A stretch of 64,000 bases of DNA from Bordetella parapertussis. Its GTDB lineage: Bacteria; Pseudomonadota; Gammaproteobacteria; Burkholderiales; Burkholderiaceae_B. Shown piece after piece: positions 61,644 to 64,000 of this stretch (position 1 is the first letter of the stretch; every line of letters starts with the position of its first letter). The notes below the pieces were generated by a model. The model was given only the letters and a program-made list of their open reading frames with translations, was not told where the DNA came from and searched no databases. The stretch spans positions 62,001-126,000 of the forward strand of contig CAMDFD010000008.1 in assembly GCA_945897365.1 (NCBI GenBank). Reading direction: 5' to 3'. The translations under genes and the position numbers were made by a program.

Positions 61644-62546
61644 ATGCGTGAACTGGTTCTTTTGTGCCCTGGCTCTCTCGCAGAGCCCCTCTCCGACGGT
61701 TTGCTAGAGTCCGGTGCGTTATCCGTGTCTGTAGAAGACGCAGACCTTGACACCGACGAGGAGCAGCCGCTTTTTGGAGAGCCTGGCAGCGAATCTAATA
61801 CGCAAGCTTGGGCGCGTAATCGTCTAGTGGTCTTGTTGGCGGACGGTACGGATCCGGAACAATTATTGGCCAGCGCCCGCCAGGATCTGGATACAGACGT
61901 CGATCTGCCATGGCATTTACGTCAGGTTCCCGATGCGGATTGGGTACGACTCACGCAGTCACAGTTTGGACCCATCTCGGTGGGTGAGCGCATTTTGATC
62001 GTACCGAGTTGGCATGCAGAACAGATGCCACAGACATCTGAGGCCGGACATATCGCGATCCAATTGGACCCAGGCTTAGCTTTTGGCACAGGCAGTCATC
62101 CTACAACCCATCTTTGCCTTGAATGGTTAGCCGATGAGTTAGCGACCGGCTCAACAGTGTTGGATTATGGTTGTGGCTCAGGGATCTTAGCGATTGCCGC
62201 CAAAATGCTGGGTGCCTCTAGTGTGACAGCCATAGACATAGACGAACAAGCCGTACAAGCGACGGCAGATAATGCAATGGCCAATCATACAGAGGTCAAT
62301 GCGCACCTTCCCGAAGGTTTGGTGGATGGTTTGTTTGATGTGGTCGTCGCTAATATTCTTTCCAACCCACTCAAGGTTCTAGCGCCGATGCTCTCGATGC
62401 GTGTGCGTTCGGGAGGTTATTTGGTGCTATCGGGCGTGCTTGAGCGGCAGGCCTTAGAGGTCGCGCAGGCTTATGCCCCTTGGTTACCAATGACCGTCTG
62501 GCAAGCCCGCGATGGCTGGGTTTGTTTAGCTGGTCGCAAACCCTGA
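61644..62546 (+). CDS. prmA: Ribosomal protein L11 methyltransferase
   Basis: PrmA methylates ribosomal protein L11 with SAM. The 300-residue protein has an N-terminal L11-recognition domain and a C-terminal Rossmann methyltransferase with LDYGCGSGILAIAAKMLGA (motif I), VTAIDIDEQAV and VVANILSNPL (usually NILANPL). GTGSHPTT precedes motif I. It follows accC by 31 bp in the conserved order. Confidence 0.94.
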   Translation: MRELVLLCPGSLAEPLSDGLLESGALSVSVEDADLDTDEEQPLFGEPGSESNTQAWARNRLVVLLADGTDPEQLLASARQDLDTDVDLPWHLRQVPDADWVRLTQSQFGPISVGERILIVPSWHAEQMPQTSEAGHIAIQLDPGLAFGTGSHPTTHLCLEWLADELATGSTVLDYGCGSGILAIAAKMLGASSVTAIDIDEQAVQATADNAMANHTEVNAHLPEGLVDGLFDVVVANILSNPLKVLAPMLSMRVRSGGYLVLSGVLERQALEVAQAYAPWLPMTVWQARDGWVCLAGRKP

Positions 62547-62555
62547 GGCGAACGC

Positions 62556-63485
62556 ATGAGTCTAATCACGCGTTGCCCAAAGTGCCACAGCGACTTCGTT
62601 GTCAAACTAGATCAACTGCAAGCGCTGAATGGTTTAGTGCGTTGCGGGACCTGCTCGCATATTTTTGATGGCTTTGCGACGCTTGAAAACCAGCCCCCCA
62701 CTTTAACGCACCGACCAGGTGTTGAGCCAGTTCGGTTTTCGACGCCAGCAGCGACAAACGCGTCGGCAGTTTCTGTACCCTCGGCTGCAGAGCCCGCAGT
62801 ATTGCGGCATCGTGCTGAAAGAAGCGAGCCCTTGGAACGCAGAGAGCAAGAGGTCCCTGAACCCTCAGTATTTTCTGCACGCGCGGATGCCGAATCCTCC
62901 TGGGCAATTCTAGGCGAGTCCCGACTTCGTGGCGAAGGCCCTTCGGTGGGGAGGACGCAACCTGAGTTTTTAATCGATGAAGTCGATACACCGAGACTGA
63001 AGATGCTGTTGTGGAGTTTGGCAAGCGTTCTTGCGCTTGGGCTGCTCGTCATTCAGCTCGCTTATGTTTATCGCAACGATATCGCGACACAGTTCCCCTT
63101 ATTTCGCCCCGTTGTTGATGTGATGTGCGCAAAGCTCGGCTGCGAAGTGAGCCTGCGTCGATATATCGAGCGGATTTCAGTATCCGTGATTGCCTTTGAG
63201 CGTCTGGCGTCTACAACCCAAGAGGGTAAGCCTGCCGAGATGTCCTTGAGATTTTCTATGCGTAATCGCTTGAATCAAGCGCAACCATGGCCTGGGCTGA
63301 CTCTTGAGCTCACGGATGCGTCTGGAACTGTCGTATCACGTAAACGCATGAGCCCCAATGATTATCTCCCTGCCCAATTGGCTGATAAGCCTTTCGCCTC
63401 GAATCAAGAAGTCAGTCTTATTTTGCCCGTTACTGTGACAGGTTTGCAGATTAACGGTTACACGCTTAAACCATTTTTTCCTTGA
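62556..63485 (+). CDS. Zinc-ribbon membrane protein, DUF3426
   Basis: This 309-residue protein has an N-terminal MJ0042-type zinc ribbon (CPKCHSDFVVKLDQL and VRCGTCSHIFDGF). A long disordered Ser/Glu/Ala-rich linker follows (about 55-140). A membrane segment (LLWSLASVLALGLLVIQLAYV) precedes the C-terminal DUF3426 periplasmic domain with its conserved LGCEVSL. The function is unknown. It follows prmA closely, as in other Burkholderiales. Confidence 0.88.
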   Translation: MSLITRCPKCHSDFVVKLDQLQALNGLVRCGTCSHIFDGFATLENQPPTLTHRPGVEPVRFSTPAATNASAVSVPSAAEPAVLRHRAERSEPLERREQEVPEPSVFSARADAESSWAILGESRLRGEGPSVGRTQPEFLIDEVDTPRLKMLLWSLASVLALGLLVIQLAYVYRNDIATQFPLFRPVVDVMCAKLGCEVSLRRYIERISVSVIAFERLASTTQEGKPAEMSLRFSMRNRLNQAQPWPGLTLELTDASGTVVSRKRMSPNDYLPAQLADKPFASNQEVSLILPVTVTGLQINGYTLKPFFP

Positions 63486-63495
63486 GGCACATAAC

Positions 63496-64000
63496 ATGAC
63501 AGCCCCAGTTTTAATTTGTGGTTCAGTCGCTTTCGATACGATCGCAGTCTTCGAAGGACAGTTCAAAGACCACATCTTGCCCGATCGCATTCATGCGTTG
63601 AGCGTGTCCTTTTTAGTGCCTCGTATGCGCCGTGAGTTTGGCGGTTGTGCAGGCAATATCGCCTACAACTTGAAACTTTTGGGTGGTCATCCGATTCCCG
63701 TCGCCACGGTTGGCGAGGACGCGTCAGATTATGTGCAGCGCTTTAAACAGCTCGGTATCGAGGTCAAGATGATTCGTAGTCTGCCCGGGACCTTGACCGC
63801 GCAATGTTTCATCACGACGGACTTGGATGACAATCAGATCACGGCCTTTCATCCTGGGGCCATGGAACGTTCTTCGGAAAATGATTTAACCGGTCATCAG
63901 GCGGCCTGGGCGATCGTGGCGCCTGATTCAAAAGCCGGCATGATGGCGAACGCCAAGCGCTTGCATGCTCAAGGGACGCCTTTTATTTTTGATCTGGGTC
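63496..64000 (+). CDS. PfkB-family carbohydrate/nucleoside kinase (cut by window end)
   Basis: This N-terminal part (about 168 residues) of a ribokinase-fold sugar or adenosine kinase starts MTAPVLICGSVAFDTIAVFEG. It has the PfkB substrate region REFGGCAGNIAYNLKLLGG, then PVATVGEDASDYVQRFKQLG. The ATG at 63496 follows the DUF3426 stop by 10 bp. The catalytic C-terminal GxGD motif would lie beyond 64000. Confidence 0.88.
   Translation, partial: MTAPVLICGSVAFDTIAVFEGQFKDHILPDRIHALSVSFLVPRMRREFGGCAGNIAYNLKLLGGHPIPVATVGEDASDYVQRFKQLGIEVKMIRSLPGTLTAQCFITTDLDDNQITAFHPGAMERSSENDLTGHQAAWAIVAPDSKAGMMANAKRLHAQGTPFIFDLG

Noticed and set aside
1..64000. tRNA genes, insertion sequences, CRISPR arrays or prophage
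   Set aside because: Intergenic spaces are short and show no cloverleaf, terminal inverted repeats with transposase, or repeat-spacer pattern on reading.

Overview
The window is a stretch of chromosome from a betaproteobacterium, most likely Burkholderiales and probably the Alcaligenaceae/Bordetella side. This is inferred from gene order and families: PBP2-RodA, DUF3460-ScpA-PanC, prepilin peptidase-CoaE-ZapD, MdtABC plus an OprM-type channel, rubredoxin-AlgH-RuvX-PyrB-PyrC'-PlsC, AroQ-AccB-AccC-PrmA-DUF3426, and several tripartite tricarboxylate transporter (TctC/'Bug') proteins. It is densely coded. No gene-free stretch exceeds 300 bases, and I saw no tRNA, rRNA, insertion sequence, phage or CRISPR array.

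Layout. 1-4600: elongasome genes (mrdA tail, rodA), then mutY, ftsX and ftsE on the minus strand. 4670-9964: a general amino-acid ABC transporter operon (aapJQMP) with a lone Bug-type binding protein at its end. 9961-16698: an MFS exporter, scpA, panC, a LuxR-type HTH-only protein, a lipoprotein, a short prepilin peptidase, coaE and zapD. 16716-25598: an RND multidrug efflux operon (mdtA, mdtB, mdtC, outer-membrane channel). 25551-28622 (minus): Nudix-ThiE fusion, DUF815 ATPase, argJ. 28766-37692 (minus): a nine-gene catabolic-looking cluster of GntR regulator, TauD-like dioxygenase, two isocitrate-lyase/PEP-mutase family lyases, TctCBA transporter and a LeuCD-like hydro-lyase. 37875-42375: a branched-chain amino-acid type ABC transporter (liv-like), divergent from the GntR gene. 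42372-45201 (minus): hemL, thiE and a thiD-like gene. 45332-49381: rubA, algH, ruvX, pyrB-like, pyrC' and plsC. 49419-51440: ligJ and a divergent alpha/beta hydrolase. 51449-58590 (minus): apaH, lptG, aroE, a TonB-family protein, an RNB exonuclease and mpl. 58700-64000: a TlpA-like thioredoxin, aroQ, accBC, prmA, a DUF3426 protein and a PfkB-family kinase cut by the window end.

Two observations stand out. First, the pyrB-position protein is an intact 295-residue ATCase-fold reading frame. It has lost most of the residues known to bind carbamoyl phosphate and aspartate, while the surrounding sequence and the overlap with pyrC' are preserved. It looks like a pseudo-ATCase paired with a pseudo-DHOase. 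Second, the leuCD-like, tctABC, two-lyase, dioxygenase and GntR cluster looks like a complete import, isomerisation/hydration and C-C cleavage route for a branched di- or tricarboxylate. It resembles the dimethylmaleate hydratase/dimethylmalate lyase logic more than leucine biosynthesis. A thiD-like kinase without its anion-hole motif, a prepilin peptidase without its cysteine domain and a ThiE domain without metal ligands add to a theme of retained but catalytically reduced enzymes. All assignments come from reading the sequence; no database searches were run.
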